A DNA stretch of 64,000 nucleotides from Deltaproteobacteria bacterium HGW-Deltaproteobacteria-2 (GTDB lineage Bacteria; Desulfobacterota; Syntrophia; Syntrophales; Smithellaceae): assembly GCA_002840505.1 (NCBI GenBank), contig PHBC01000001.1, positions 876,232 to 940,231 of the forward strand, written 5' to 3'. The notes below the pieces were generated by a model. That model was given only the letters and a program-made list of their open reading frames with translations. It was not told where the DNA came from and did no database searches. Within the stretch, counting starts at the first letter, position 1; the number at the start of each line of letters is the position of its first letter. The position numbers and the translations under genes are program-made. Shown one piece after another: positions 1-7,418 of the stretch.

Positions 1-468
1 TCGTTCCAGATTTTCCGCGATCTGAGTTATTTTGTCCAGCAAGGGCTGCACCTTTTCAATCGAGTCATTGATGTCATTAACTGTTTGCACTTCCGGAATT
101 TTGCCTTCCGGCAACGGTTCGCTATTTAAATTATCAGTTGTCACGACAACGCGCGCGGTACCGATCAACGAGCGGTAAAGCGTAAAAGTACTATCTTTTC
201 TGATCCATTTTACATGTTTTTGAGGAATTTTAATTTTAATTAGCACGATACCTTTATTGTTGAGCTCCAGCTTCTGAACCTTACCGATAGTAAATCCTGA
301 AAATTCAACCGGCATACCTTCTGTAAATCCGTCACCCGACCGGGAAGCAAGTGTAAAAGTGTCATGTCTGGTAAAAAATCCTTTTTCCTGTGCCAGATAA
401 AGAAGAGCCAGACAAATTATAATTGCCGTGCAAACGATAAACAAACCAACTTTAATTTCTCTTTTCAT
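1..468 (-). CDS. mlaD: MlaD-like MCE-domain lipid-binding protein (partial, 3' end outside window)
   Basis: The first 156 codons read leftward off the window edge. The product has a short cytoplasmic N-terminus, one membrane anchor (about residues 8-25) and then an MCE/MlaD domain with the characteristic segment DGFTEGMPVEFSGFTIGKV, followed by the start of a helical region. MCE proteins of this family are periplasmic, inner-membrane-anchored lipid-binding subunits of Mla-type phospholipid transporters. The ATG at 468 overlaps the stop codon of the upstream gene by four bases (ATGA), so the two are translationally coupled. The mlaE-like permease further upstream supports the assignment. The C-terminus cannot be judged. 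Confidence 0.88.
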   Translation of the reverse strand, partial: MKREIKVGLFIVCTAIIICLALLYLAQEKGFFTRHDTFTLASRSGDGFTEGMPVEFSGFTIGKVQKLELNNKGIVLIKIKIPQKHVKWIRKDSTFTLYRSLIGTARVVVTTDNLNSEPLPEGKIPEVQTVNDINDSIEKVQPLLDKITQIAENLER

Positions 469-875
469 TTAGATAACGCCTCATATTTTTCTCTCATCCA
501 TTCATAATCATATATATGACAGCTTAAATAAAAATCTTCAATATTTTTTAGCGCCTGAAAAATGTAATCAATATTTTTCAGATGCGGAACAATTTTAAAC
601 GGTCGATCGATAATTATCAAAGCATCTCGAACCATAGCAGCTCTCAGCAGCATAGCAAAAAATCGCTCTTCATTAGTTAAATCAGGATTTCTCTTATAGG
701 CAATATGTTCCAATTTAAGTCGCCGCAATGCGCTAAAAACAATCGGCTCGACTTTGGCTAAGGGCATATTCTCATGATACTGCTTGATTAAGGCTATGTT
801 CATCAAAACACTTTGATTAGAAATCAGAGGAACATCAACGGAAACAGGCGCCGCCTGCCGCGGATTATTTTCCAT
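465..875 (-). CDS. Degenerate ABC-ATPase-like protein in the mlaF position, no Walker A
   Basis: This 136-residue protein sits between the mlaE-like and mlaD-like genes, where mlaF normally lies. By eye, residues about 17-120 line up with the second half of MlaF: a helical segment (SVLMNIALIKQYHE), a signature position reading LTNEE instead of LSGG, and a Walker-B-like ALIIIDRP with Arg in place of the catalytic Glu. The P-loop half is absent. The frame is closed by a TGA inside the end of mlaE about 75 nt upstream of this ATG, so there is no room for it. It could be an ATPase relic kept as a structural partner, or an unrelated protein with chance resemblance. The start at 875 is the only ATG; an upstream non-standard start is possible. 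Confidence 0.6.
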   Translation of the reverse strand: MENNPRQAAPVSVDVPLISNQSVLMNIALIKQYHENMPLAKVEPIVFSALRRLKLEHIAYKRNPDLTNEERFFAMLLRAAMVRDALIIIDRPFKIVPHLKNIDYIFQALKNIEDFYLSCHIYDYEWMREKYEALSK

Positions 876-922
876 AAACGCTTGCAGACCTTGATCCAGA
901 GCCTGTTCGTTCTCAAAAAATT

Positions 923-1705
923 TTAAAATAATTTGATGATTAATGACAACACCTCAATAGTCATAATGGCTGCAAAAACATTGACCATCCCACGGGAAAC
1001 AACGATGGGAATACTGGTAAGCTCGTGCGAAGCCTGCAAACCAAAACGAACCGGAATTAAAATGATAAAAAAACCGAAAACAATACTTTTCAGCAAGGCT
1101 ATTACTATATCAGAAAAATTTGCCGAATTTAATAAAATGTTTGAATATGCATCCATACTCATGCCAAAAATTAAACTTGAAAATAAAATACCACTGCCCA
1201 GCAAAGCTACAGAAAATAAAGTGCTCAACAAAACTATTGATATCACTCCATTAATTACTCTGGGCACCAGAAGGTAATTGATTACATCTATATGGAATGC
1301 TTCCAATGCACTCATTTCTTTATTGACTTTCATCACAGCCATTTCCGTGTTGATAGCGGAACCTGAACGTAAAGTGATCAACAGTACCGTTATAAATGGA
1401 GAAAATTCGGTAACAATAAAACCCATTAAAAGATTGCCAAAATATTGCGTGAGCCCTAATTGCTTTAATTGGAGAAAAAGGACACCTATAAGCAACGATC
1501 CAAAAATTATTGATACTATTAGAAAAATTGGCAATATTTGTACGGAAGTAAAGTATATTTGATCAAGCAACACTGTACGCATAGCACTGTTGTAAGTGTT
1601 GCGGTTAAAAATACGAAATAAAACTTTCCCGGCAAAATAAATAATATCGGTAAATGATTTTATAAATTTTATTGCCAAACGCCCTATATTTTCTAGAAAA
1701 GCCAT
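923..1705 (-). CDS. mlaE: MlaE-family ABC transporter permease
   Basis: This 260-residue polytopic membrane protein is of the MlaE/YrbE permease family, the inner-membrane channel of phospholipid ABC transporters. Several hydrophobic segments are visible, and the family-typical stretch GSAINTEMAVMKVNKEMSAL lies mid-protein, followed by a conserved region VPRVINGVISIVLL. The frame is open upstream to 1762, but the ATG at 1705 has an AAGGA ribosome-binding site about 9 nt ahead and gives the usual length, so it is preferred. It is the first gene of a leftward operon with the ATPase-like gene and mlaD. Confidence 0.85.
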   Translation of the reverse strand: MAFLENIGRLAIKFIKSFTDIIYFAGKVLFRIFNRNTYNSAMRTVLLDQIYFTSVQILPIFLIVSIIFGSLLIGVLFLQLKQLGLTQYFGNLLMGFIVTEFSPFITVLLITLRSGSAINTEMAVMKVNKEMSALEAFHIDVINYLLVPRVINGVISIVLLSTLFSVALLGSGILFSSLIFGMSMDAYSNILLNSANFSDIVIALLKSIVFGFFIILIPVRFGLQASHELTSIPIVVSRGMVNVFAAIMTIEVLSLIIKLF

Positions 1706-1783
1706 AAATACAAATTCCTTAATTTTGTGATAGTAACACATGATGGCCAAGACTTCAAACATCTAAAATCTAAGAATATTTCA

Positions 1784-1811
1784 TTGACAAAAATACGGCT
1801 ATCGTTATATT
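1784..1811 (+). promoter_or_regulatory. Sigma-70-type promoter for the HtrA gene
   Basis: TTGACA (1784-1789), a 16 bp spacer and TATATT (1806-1811) lie about 85 bases upstream of the protease start, in the divergent gap from mlaE. The match to both hexamers is strong; activity is inferred. Confidence 0.6.
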
Positions 1812-1895
1812 AATCTAACTTGTTAAATAAATTAATTTTAAACAAAGTGACAGAAAAGCTTTATTTTTCTATCAATCAATATGGTGGAGGATGAT

Positions 1896-3350
1896 ATGGA
1901 AAACAAAAATCGTAAGACATTTTTCATGTTCTTATTGGCGTTTTTAGTTGCATTTTTTATTGTTTCTTTTGTAGAAGTTCTAAGATCTTCTTTTTTTCCG
2001 TCTGGTGCGCCAGAAATTCAAACGGCATCAGCAGTTTCCCCAGACGCTATGCCTGGTTCTTTTTCCGATTTAACCGAGCGTGTTAAACCCGCAGTAGTTA
2101 ATATCAGTACAACAAAAATACTTAAAGGACGAAACGGATCAGGCCGATCGCCTTTCAGAGGACCTTTCGGAGATGACTTCTTTGAACGCTTTTTTGGCGA
2201 TATACCTCAACGCGAATTTAAACAAAGAAGCCTTGGTTCCGGTTTTATTATAAGCAGCGACGGCTACATATTGACCAATAATCACGTTGTAGAACAGACA
2301 GACAAAATTCTGGTAAAAGTCTCCGACGGCCAAGAATACGAAGCAAAAATTATTGGTACCGACGCAAAAACCGATATTGCCTTAATTAAGATAAAGCATG
2401 AAAATAACTTGCCTTTTGTCGAAATTGGCGATTCCGATGCGGCAAGAGTGGGCGAGTGGGTCATTGCCATTGGCAATCCCTTTGGTTTGGAACAAACCGT
2501 TACAGCCGGCATTATCAGCGCCAAAGGACGTGTCATTGGCGCTGGAGTTTACGACAATTTTATACAGACTGATGCTTCCATAAATCCCGGCAATAGCGGA
2601 GGACCATTATTTAATATGGCCGGAAAAGTCATCGGTATCAACACGGCAATTGTTGCCCAGGGGCAGGGAATAGGTTTTGCGATACCAATCAACATGGCAA
2701 AAAGTATTTTGGATGATCTTAAAACCAAAGGAAAAGTAACGCGAGGATGGCTGGGCATTTCCATACAGAATATTACAGAAGACATAGCAAAAAATATCAA
2801 TCATCAAAATAAGAATGGTGCTTTAGTCTCCGATGTTTTTAAAGGCGATCCTGCAGACATAGCTGGGATTAAAGTTGGTGATATAATTACTGAAATAAAC
2901 GGAAGGCCTGTTAAAGACACTCATGAATTACTTCTGACAATAGCATCTCTTCATGTTGGCGAAAAGGCAACCATCAAAGCCCTGCGTGATGGCAAAGAAA
3001 TATTATTTAAAATTGCTGTGGCAGAGCGTAAAGACAAACACGAAATTGCTCTGACTAAAAAGGCAGGTGAATATTTCGGAATCTCTGTACAGGAAATAAC
3101 CAAAGACATCGCTAAACAACTAGGAATTCCTCAAGATGCCGGCGTAATAGTTACTGATGTAGAAGAGGGTAGTCCGGCAGATGATGTAGGCATTCAAACG
3201 CACGATATAATTGCCCAAGTTAACAAAATTAAAATTACATCCATAAAACAATACAACTCGGAAATGAACAAGGCAGCCCAAAAGAAGGGAGTTATGCTTT
3301 TAGTTAAGCGTGGTAAGGCTAATTTCTTTGTAGGATTGCACATGGAATAA
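1896..3350 (+). CDS. degQ: DegP/DegQ-type periplasmic serine protease (HtrA family)
   Basis: This 484-residue protein has an N-terminal membrane segment (residues 9-27), a trypsin-like domain with the triad His130 (NNHVV), Asp160 (TDIALIKI) and Ser234 (GNSGGPL), and two PDZ domains (about 285-370 and 390-480). HtrA proteases degrade or refold misfolded envelope proteins in the periplasm. The uncleaved-looking N-terminal helix could be a signal peptide or an anchor. An in-frame ATG lies at 1881, but the GGAGG motif sits just before the ATG at 1896, which decides the start. The gene is monocistronic between its own promoter and a downstream hairpin terminator. DegP versus DegQ cannot be decided from sequence alone. 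Confidence 0.92.
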   Translation: MENKNRKTFFMFLLAFLVAFFIVSFVEVLRSSFFPSGAPEIQTASAVSPDAMPGSFSDLTERVKPAVVNISTTKILKGRNGSGRSPFRGPFGDDFFERFFGDIPQREFKQRSLGSGFIISSDGYILTNNHVVEQTDKILVKVSDGQEYEAKIIGTDAKTDIALIKIKHENNLPFVEIGDSDAARVGEWVIAIGNPFGLEQTVTAGIISAKGRVIGAGVYDNFIQTDASINPGNSGGPLFNMAGKVIGINTAIVAQGQGIGFAIPINMAKSILDDLKTKGKVTRGWLGISIQNITEDIAKNINHQNKNGALVSDVFKGDPADIAGIKVGDIITEINGRPVKDTHELLLTIASLHVGEKATIKALRDGKEILFKIAVAERKDKHEIALTKKAGEYFGISVQEITKDIAKQLGIPQDAGVIVTDVEEGSPADDVGIQTHDIIAQVNKIKITSIKQYNSEMNKAAQKKGVMLLVKRGKANFFVGLHME

Positions 3351-3376
3351 AGCACAGAGTCTTTATTTGCAAAGAA

Positions 3377-3406
3377 AAAGGCAGGTTAAAAAAACCTGCC
3401 TTTTTT
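3377..3406 (+). terminator. Rho-independent terminator after the HtrA gene
   Basis: AAAGGCAGGT and ACCTGCCTTT form a 10 bp stem around an A-rich loop, followed by a T run. It is 27 bases past the stop codon of the HtrA gene. Confidence 0.8.
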
Positions 3407-3424
3407 GTGTCTCCTTAACGATAA

Positions 3425-3440
3425 TGTTTCACGTGAAACA
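3425..3440. other. parS: parS centromere site (ParB-binding palindrome)
   Basis: TGTTTCACGTGAAACA is an exact 16 bp palindrome matching the canonical bacterial parS consensus. It lies in a gene-free gap (3351-3877) between a terminator and a TetR gene. ParA and ParB are encoded in this window at 47.2-48.9 kb, so the site is about 44 kb from its cognate genes. Site identity is read directly; ParB binding is inferred from the family. Confidence 0.9.
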
Positions 3441-3598
3441 TTTCATTAAACCGAAACAGATAAATATCTATTTCCTTTATATCCGTTATTTTTATACTGA
3501 TCCGGGACAAATGGAAAAACATTTTCATCGGTACATCTTTATCCCAGCACATTGCATGCAAAAAGAACTGAGCAAGTTCTGAACAAATAACCCGCCAA

Positions 3599-3809
3599 TT
3601 ATTTTTTGTCTTCGTTATCAAGCGGAGCCAGCCAAATAATCTTATCCTTAATATTGTAGCACTAAATTGTTCATCATGGAAAGGATTGACAACAAACTAT
3701 CTTTTGCTTTTCCGTATCGGTAATATTAAAAACCATTAAAGCACTTCCGGCTGCTTTCTTTACATGCAGAGGGCCATGAATCGAAAATCATCTTTTTTAA
3801 TTTATTCAT
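3599..3809 (-). pseudogene. Possible decayed small gene with frameshifts
   Basis: In this part of the 527 bp gap on the minus strand, protein-like segments continue from one frame to another. An ATG at 3809 begins MNKLKKMIFDS; the next frame gives HGPLHVKKAAGSALMVFN and then NITDTEKQKIV; a third frame ends with IKDKIIWLAPLDNEDKK and a stop at 3599. No single frame spans them. This suggests a short gene broken by at least two indels, but the family is not recognised and chance remains possible. Confidence 0.3.
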
Positions 3810-3877
3810 ATATGCTTTATACGTTACTCTATACTTACTACATCTTTTATGTTTTTCCATTTTATGAAATTAAAACA

Positions 3878-4489
3878 TCATTTCAATTCCTGTTCATTCA
3901 AAGGAGCAACAACTCTCCAGAAAAAATCAAAAAATTTGTTTATCGTATCGGTGAGCTTCCATTTCATACCATGAATATACCAATTTTGTATGTGTCTGTG
4001 TATGATCATCATATAAAGATCAACAAAATAATGGTTTTCAATATCTGATCTTATTGCACCTTTTGTTTTTGCCTTTTCAATGATTCCGTTCAATATATCT
4101 ATTTCTGCTTCTCTTTTATAAGATTTGTCGGCCATAAAACTTTTCAATGGAACCGTTATAAAAACTGTAATTGCCAGTTCAGGATTGTTGTCGAAAAAAT
4201 TCATGGTAACCCAGAATAACTTTCGGAGCATTTCGCGAATATCCTCGATTCCCCCTAAATGCATCCTTAACAATGAAGCGAGATCTCGCAATTTTTCATC
4301 AATTATAAAAAGACAAAGGTCTTCTTTGGATGAAAAATATTTGTAGATGGTTCCTGTGCTTATTCCACTTTCCTTAGATATATCACGCATATTGACAGTA
4401 TGAAAATCTTTCATAGAAAACTGTCGCAATACGACCGGATACAAACGTTCTTTTATTTTTTCATTAATGACTGGTTTTTCTGGAATCAT
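3878..4489 (-). CDS. TetR/AcrR-family transcriptional regulator
   Basis: This 203-residue protein has an N-terminal helix-turn-helix (about residues 25-60) with the hallmark sequence ISTGTIYKYFSSKEDL, followed by a helical ligand-binding domain that cannot be tied to a ligand. TetR proteins usually repress their own and neighbouring genes until a small molecule binds. Two palindromic sites immediately upstream (4523-4573) fit as its operators. They lie in the divergent gap facing the thioredoxin-like operon, so autoregulation is likely and control of that operon is possible. No efflux gene sits beside it. Confidence 0.88.
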   Translation of the reverse strand: MIPEKPVINEKIKERLYPVVLRQFSMKDFHTVNMRDISKESGISTGTIYKYFSSKEDLCLFIIDEKLRDLASLLRMHLGGIEDIREMLRKLFWVTMNFFDNNPELAITVFITVPLKSFMADKSYKREAEIDILNGIIEKAKTKGAIRSDIENHYFVDLYMMIIHRHIQNWYIHGMKWKLTDTINKFFDFFWRVVAPLNEQELK

Positions 4490-4522
4490 ATTTTTTTACT
4501 TTTATATTTTTCTTGAATCAGA

Positions 4523-4543
4523 ATATGAAACATTGTTTCATAT
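4523..4543. promoter_or_regulatory. Palindromic operator 1, probable TetR site
   Basis: The arms ATATGAAACA and TGTTTCATAT are perfect inverted repeats around a single T at 4533. The site is 34 bases upstream of the TetR start codon. Binding by the adjacent regulator is inferred. Confidence 0.65.
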
Positions 4544-4554
4544 GTCAAGCATTA

Positions 4555-4573
4555 ATTGAAACATTGTTTTAAT
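4555..4573. promoter_or_regulatory. Palindromic operator 2, probable TetR site
   Basis: ATTGAAACA and TGTTTTAAT flank a T at 4564 with one mismatch. The site shares the core GAAACATTGTTT with operator 1. The centres are 31 bp apart, close to three helical turns, so two dimers would sit on the same face of the DNA. Confidence 0.6.
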
Positions 4574-4664
4574 ATAATTTACCAATAGGCTCATAAAAGT
4601 TTTTTCGAATATTGTGATTTTAATTTTACTCTACAAAGCTTATATTAAAATGATCATTTTCTCC

Positions 4665-4693
4665 TTGACGAAACAGTTTTGCACTAATACATT
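4665..4693 (+). promoter_or_regulatory. Promoter of the thioredoxin-like/rhodanese/MauE operon
   Basis: TTGACG, a 17 bp spacer and TACATT precede the first gene by about 28 bases. An AAGGAG ribosome-binding site follows just before the ATG at 4722. Confidence 0.5.
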
Positions 4694-4721
4694 CAGTAGA
4701 TAAAACTTTTAAGGAGCCAAT

Positions 4722-5231
4722 ATGGCTAACGATGAAGTTAAACAAATTATGATTAACGGCCACTTGGTTGGAATTATTGGCTTAAATGATATAATAATAA
4801 AAACAGCTAAAAACCAGCCCGGCAAGAGCGATGAGGACATAAAAAATATTTTACTTAATGAAATTATCGTCAATAATTATGTGCCTCCCTCCGCAGTCGA
4901 AGCCTATGGACATGCTCTTTTACGCGAATATAAAATAACTCAAGGGTTCCCTGTTGCTGACGAACCAAGCCACGGATTAAATATAGCAGTTTTGGGTATC
5001 GGTTGCACTCGTTGTCATCAATTGGAAAATGATGTTCGTGATTTACTATCGGAAATGAAAATTGCCGCTGATTTACATCACATTACTGATTTAAAAGAAA
5101 TAGCACAGTATGGGGTATTAGGTTCTCCGGCTCTGGTTATTAATAATAAGGTAATGTCGGTTGGCGAAGTTCCGCCTAAAAGTAAAATTCGCCAATGGAT
5201 AATTGAAGCCTATAATCCATCCGATAAATAA
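4722..5231 (+). CDS. Two-domain protein with C-terminal thioredoxin-like (CxxC) fold
   Basis: This 169-residue soluble protein has an uncharacterised N-terminal domain (about 1-75) and a thioredoxin_3-like domain (about 86-160) with a redox pair Cys95/Cys98 in GIGCTRCHQ and a cis-Pro loop SPALVINNKV. It resembles the small redox-active disulfide proteins found with permeases in anaerobes. The strong AAGGAG site supports the start. It begins a three-gene rightward operon with a membrane-anchored rhodanese and a MauE-like protein, which points to thiol or sulfur redox chemistry. The substrate is unknown. Confidence 0.75.
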   Translation: MANDEVKQIMINGHLVGIIGLNDIIIKTAKNQPGKSDEDIKNILLNEIIVNNYVPPSAVEAYGHALLREYKITQGFPVADEPSHGLNIAVLGIGCTRCHQLENDVRDLLSEMKIAADLHHITDLKEIAQYGVLGSPALVINNKVMSVGEVPPKSKIRQWIIEAYNPSDK

Positions 5232-5256
5232 TACTAACATTCGGCATAATTTCAGA

Positions 5257-5760
5257 ATGACAAAAAATAATTTCTCGCAAAAATTTTATTCGTCTTTTCG
5301 TGAAGTCATCATTATTTTAGCCATTGCTTTATTTATTGCCATTGTTTCTAACTCCATTAGATCTAATAATACTCCCTTGTTTGGTTTTTCCTCCGCGGCT
5401 TTGATTAAGGAACAACAAGCAAAAATTCCTTCTATAACTCTTTCTGAAGCTTATGATCTTTATCTGAAAAAGAAAGTCATATTTATTGACGCCCGCGATC
5501 CTTATAGTTTTGAAGAAGGCCACATCGTTGGCGCAATCAACATTTATCCTGATGAAGTTTCATTTCACACAAAAAGTCTTAAAGCAAAAGCTAATCAGGG
5601 TTTTATTTTCGTAACATATTGCGATGGTCCTCAATGCCCATTAAGCAAAGAAACAGCACACGCGCTGATATTGCGCGGAATCTCAACAGTAAAAGTTTTA
5701 GTAACTGGATGGAGTCTCTGGTTAAATGCCGGATATCCAATCTCTAAAGGAAAAAAATGA
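5257..5760 (+). CDS. Membrane-anchored rhodanese-domain protein
   Basis: This 167-residue protein has an N-terminal transmembrane helix (about 15-33) and a single rhodanese domain (about 60-160). The domain shows the entry motif DARDPYSFEEGHI and an active-site loop YCDGPQCPLS with Cys122 at the expected nucleophile position and an extra Cys127. Rhodaneses carry persulfide sulfur or bind oxyanions; here the domain would face the periplasm. The open frame extends back to 5203 over the upstream gene, but the ATG at 5257 follows that gene's stop by 25 bases and fits better, although its ribosome-binding site is weak. The stop overlaps the next start by four bases. Confidence 0.78.
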   Translation: MTKNNFSQKFYSSFREVIIILAIALFIAIVSNSIRSNNTPLFGFSSAALIKEQQAKIPSITLSEAYDLYLKKKVIFIDARDPYSFEEGHIVGAINIYPDEVSFHTKSLKAKANQGFIFVTYCDGPQCPLSKETAHALILRGISTVKVLVTGWSLWLNAGYPISKGKK

Positions 5761-6206
5761 AATTACGAAACTTTCCCCGTCCCTTGCTTCCTGTTTTTGC
5801 TCTACTTTGCCGATTGACTTTGGCCATAATTTTTTTGTACTCCGGTATAGAAAAACTTTTTAATCCGGGCGATTTTGCCGTAGCCATTTATAACTATCGT
5901 CTGCTTCCGGACTATGTCATCAATTTTGTCGCCGTACTCCTACCGTGGTTGGAAGTTATCATAGCGATAAGCCTTATCAGCGGTACTAATACTCGAGGAG
6001 CCGCCTTGCTTTCCGCATTACTTTTTCTGACATTTGCCACAGCGTTGACGATCAACTTAATGCGAGGGTTGGATATTTCCTGTGGTTGTTTCGGAGCGTC
6101 TTCAGGAAATATAAATTGGTCTTATCTCGTGCGCGACTTTGCACTTTTCTGCATGTCTGTTTTTGTTATGATTTACGACCGGGGCTGGCGTTATTTCGTT
6201 GTTTAG
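5757..6206 (+). CDS. MauE/DoxX-like membrane protein
   Basis: This 149-residue protein has four hydrophobic helices, an early GIEKLFNPGDFA motif and the pair CGCFG near residue 112, all typical of the MauE/DoxX family. MauE proteins are linked to disulfide formation or electron transfer in the envelope. The ATGA overlap with the rhodanese gene shows coupling. Together with the upstream CxxC protein it suggests a small envelope redox relay. The exact reaction is not known. Confidence 0.78.
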   Translation: MKLRNFPRPLLPVFALLCRLTLAIIFLYSGIEKLFNPGDFAVAIYNYRLLPDYVINFVAVLLPWLEVIIAISLISGTNTRGAALLSALLFLTFATALTINLMRGLDISCGCFGASSGNINWSYLVRDFALFCMSVFVMIYDRGWRYFVV

Positions 6207-6220
6207 TTCTATCGAAAACG

Positions 6221-6994
6221 TTATTGTTGGCAATCGGGGCAATAAAAAGTGCTTCGTCCTCCCTGCTTTATACGGCAGATTGTCCCTCCGCACATTAAAC
6301 AGCATTTTCCTTCACGTCCATAGGCTTTTAACTCATTTTGATTCTCGCCTTTACAGCCATACAGATCGCGCCAGTCGGAAATAGACGTCCCCCGCTTTTC
6401 AATCCCTTTTTTCAAAATGCTTTTAGCATGACTAAAAACTGTCTTCCATTCCTTTACAGATAAATTTGCGGCTTGTCTTAAAGGAGAAATCCCCGTGCGA
6501 TATAAAATCTCACAGGCGTAAATGTTGCCGATGCCGGCCACCGCCTTCGGGTCCATCAGCAGGACTTTAACATTGACCTTGCGTCTGGCCTGTTTCTCCA
6601 GAAATATACCCTGATTAAAACCGGTGAGCAGGTCGTTGTCTACTTTCTCGTGCTTTGTCTTTTCGACGCTTACTGTGGCAAAGCGTCGCGGATCAACAAG
6701 AAAGATATCTCCTTCTTTAAAGGTTATTTTCCATCGGCTATGTTTCGGCCTTGCTGAACTGGATGACAAAAGCAGCCTTCCGGTCATCCTCAAATGTATC
6801 AGTATTGAATTCCCATCATCAAGATGAATGGCGATTGTCTTTCCCCGGCGTTCAACGGCAAGAATTCTCCTTCCCTGAACATTTCTCATCCCGTTCAATT
6901 TATCGTCGTAAACCTTTGAGGTTAGTATTACGCATCCGCAAATTTTCCTTTGCAGCTGACGACTCAGGGTTTCTACTTCCGGCAACTCCGGCAT
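6221..6994 (-). CDS. mutM: Formamidopyrimidine-DNA glycosylase
   Basis: This 257-residue enzyme begins with MPELPEVETL, giving the catalytic Pro2 and Glu3 of the Fpg/Nei family. Lys52 lies in ERRGKTIAI, the helix-two-turn-helix is mid-protein, and a C-terminal zinc finger has paired CxxC motifs (CLMC and CPDC) with the Fpg-type Arg in GGRSTFYC. It removes 8-oxoguanine and formamidopyrimidines and nicks the abasic site. It is convergent with the MauE-like gene, with only 14 bases between them. Length and motifs are complete. Confidence 0.95.
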   Translation of the reverse strand: MPELPEVETLSRQLQRKICGCVILTSKVYDDKLNGMRNVQGRRILAVERRGKTIAIHLDDGNSILIHLRMTGRLLLSSSSARPKHSRWKITFKEGDIFLVDPRRFATVSVEKTKHEKVDNDLLTGFNQGIFLEKQARRKVNVKVLLMDPKAVAGIGNIYACEILYRTGISPLRQAANLSVKEWKTVFSHAKSILKKGIEKRGTSISDWRDLYGCKGENQNELKAYGREGKCCLMCGGTICRIKQGGRSTFYCPDCQQ

Positions 6995-7418
6995 GGACGA
7001 TCTCCAGATTAAAATTAAAATCGGTTCCCTTATTACTAAAAAGCATTCCGTTTGCCTACTTCTTTTTCTCTGGGAGAAATGTTTCCTCTAAAAATAATCG
7101 GATATATTTTAAAATGCTGATACCTCTCTATTCCAGTATTGACGGGAGCTAGCGAATATTGATTCCATGATAAATATTTGCTTAAAATACTTCCGGCTGA
7201 GTCTGATAAAAATGTTTTTCCCCACATTAATGCGCCAAAGAAAGCCGGTGGGGGATATTTTTGAGGAGACGCTATCAAATAATATTTTAATTTTTTCTGT
7301 CAATAATGCAAAAAAGTGTTGACAAAAATTTTTGTATGAGTACATTCGTAAATTAAGAAGTAATTTTTTCATCACAGAATTATTTTACAGGAGGGAGACC
7401 TTCATCAAGGAGGAACAA
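6995..7418. other. Intergenic region between mutM and the lysine aminomutase gene
   Basis: This divergent gap of about 420 bases is AT-rich. Apart from a candidate promoter for the rightward gene at 7319-7346, I see no supported gene, repeat or structured RNA. Short open frames on both strands lack ribosome-binding sites and family resemblance. Confidence 0.5.
7319..7346 (+). promoter_or_regulatory. Candidate promoter of the aminomutase operon
   Basis: TTGACA at 7319-7324 is followed after 16 bases by TACATT (7341-7346). The -35 match is perfect and the -10 is moderate. It lies about 70 bases before the start codon. Confidence 0.45.

Noticed and set aside
7300..7418. Lysine riboswitch upstream of kamA
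   Set aside because: The leader is short and AT-rich and lacks the multi-helix core of lysine riboswitches.
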